In this document: positions 63,549 to 64,000 of the stretch, one piece after another
How the letters are laid out: every line of letters starts with the position of its first letter
Position numbering within the stretch: position 1 is the first letter of the stretch
Assembly (NCBI RefSeq): GCF_964340395.1
Contig: NC_135568.1
Location: 14,628,776-14,692,775 of the forward strand
From: Glandiceps talaboti
Taxonomy: Eukaryota > Hemichordata > Enteropneusta > Spengelidae
Length of the DNA: 64,000 nt
Reading direction: 5' to 3'
Made by a program: the position numbers and the translations under genes
Notes under the pieces: generated by a model
The model's database searches: none
The model's input: only the letters and a program-made list of their open reading frames with translations
What the model was told of the DNA's origin: nothing

Positions 63549-64000
63549 GTAACATGAGTATATATATACAGACAATCGTAACTGTCTATGTTTAGCTAAA
63601 TGAGTGTAACGATATTGTAGATATTTCAGCTTTGCTGAGACGGCCTAGAGCATCAAAGCATACAGTAAAGTAACGCGAGTTGTGCTCCAGGTGGGTAATG
63701 CAGTGGCGAATTTGACTGTTGTAGTGTTGTCCCATCATTTTCCATGTTCAATGTTGATACTATGTCCTTCACACCACACAATTATACTCTTTTACATTTG
63801 ATATGTTCAAAAACCTTGCCGTATTGCAGGGATATGGCCAAATCGAAGCATAGGCTCTCATGTTGTGCATTGCTAGGTTATCGAGGGACGGCGACAGGTT
63901 CTTCATATTGTTTGTGACCTGGGCGATTCATTTTCTAACTTCCAAGTTACAACCGTCAGTGCTCAGTGGCTTTGCAACTTGTCCTCTATTAGCAACACTA
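63549..64000. other. probable first intron of the unidentified plus-strand gene
   Basis: It follows the donor at 63549. No further exon was recognised before the window ends. Confidence 0.35.

Overview
This is an AT-rich (about one third G+C by eye), repeat-laden stretch of animal nuclear DNA. It is almost entirely non-coding. The only gene I can identify with confidence is a Krueppel-like factor of the KLF6/KLF7 class on the minus strand. Its coding sequence runs in three exons from 58134 down to 46514 (exons 58134-58033, 50620-50092 and 46689-46514) and encodes 268 residues. Splice sites, reading phases and the family signatures at both ends all agree. The single-copy-like KLF6/7 architecture, long introns, CpG-poor background and dense simple repeats fit an invertebrate, such as a non-vertebrate deuterostome or a lophotrochozoan. 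I cannot name the species from sequence alone.

Layout. 1-45.9 kb: no recognisable gene. This region holds degenerate tandem arrays (0.7-1.0, 1.1-2.2, 9.2-9.7, 26.3-27.6, 31.4-32.1, 35.3-36.2, 37.6-38.1 and 44.2-44.5 kb), long CATA/CT/GA/GTT/GATT microsatellites, and a run of foldback (inverted-repeat) elements between 7.6 and 17.9 kb. One clean 204-bp piggyBac-type MITE sits inside the 26-27.6 kb minisatellite with its TTAA duplication intact. Several dispersed repeat pairs occur within the window, for example 14.1/37.0 kb in reverse orientation, 20.1/22.3 kb and 21.1/52.6 kb. 45.9-58.6 kb: the KLF6/7 gene with a 3.4-kb second intron and a 7.4-kb first intron. 57-61 kb: visibly richer in CpG, containing KLF exon 1 and a putative promoter zone with MEF2-, CArG/SRF-, CCAAT- and AP-1-type matches. 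61.2-61.6 kb: the largest CATA array. 62.3-62.4 kb: a short relic of a LINE reverse-transcriptase C-terminal region. 63.5 kb: a plausible short first coding exon (MAATSGSCAASK, then a GT donor) of another, unidentified plus-strand gene running out of the window.

No exotic gene system was found. The most informative items are the complete KLF6/7 exon model with no intron between the second and third zinc fingers, the regulatory motif cluster (including a 16-bp palindromic CArG box in intron 1), the datable MITE insertion, and the density of foldback elements. All motif calls were made by eye and none was tested by alignment or database search.
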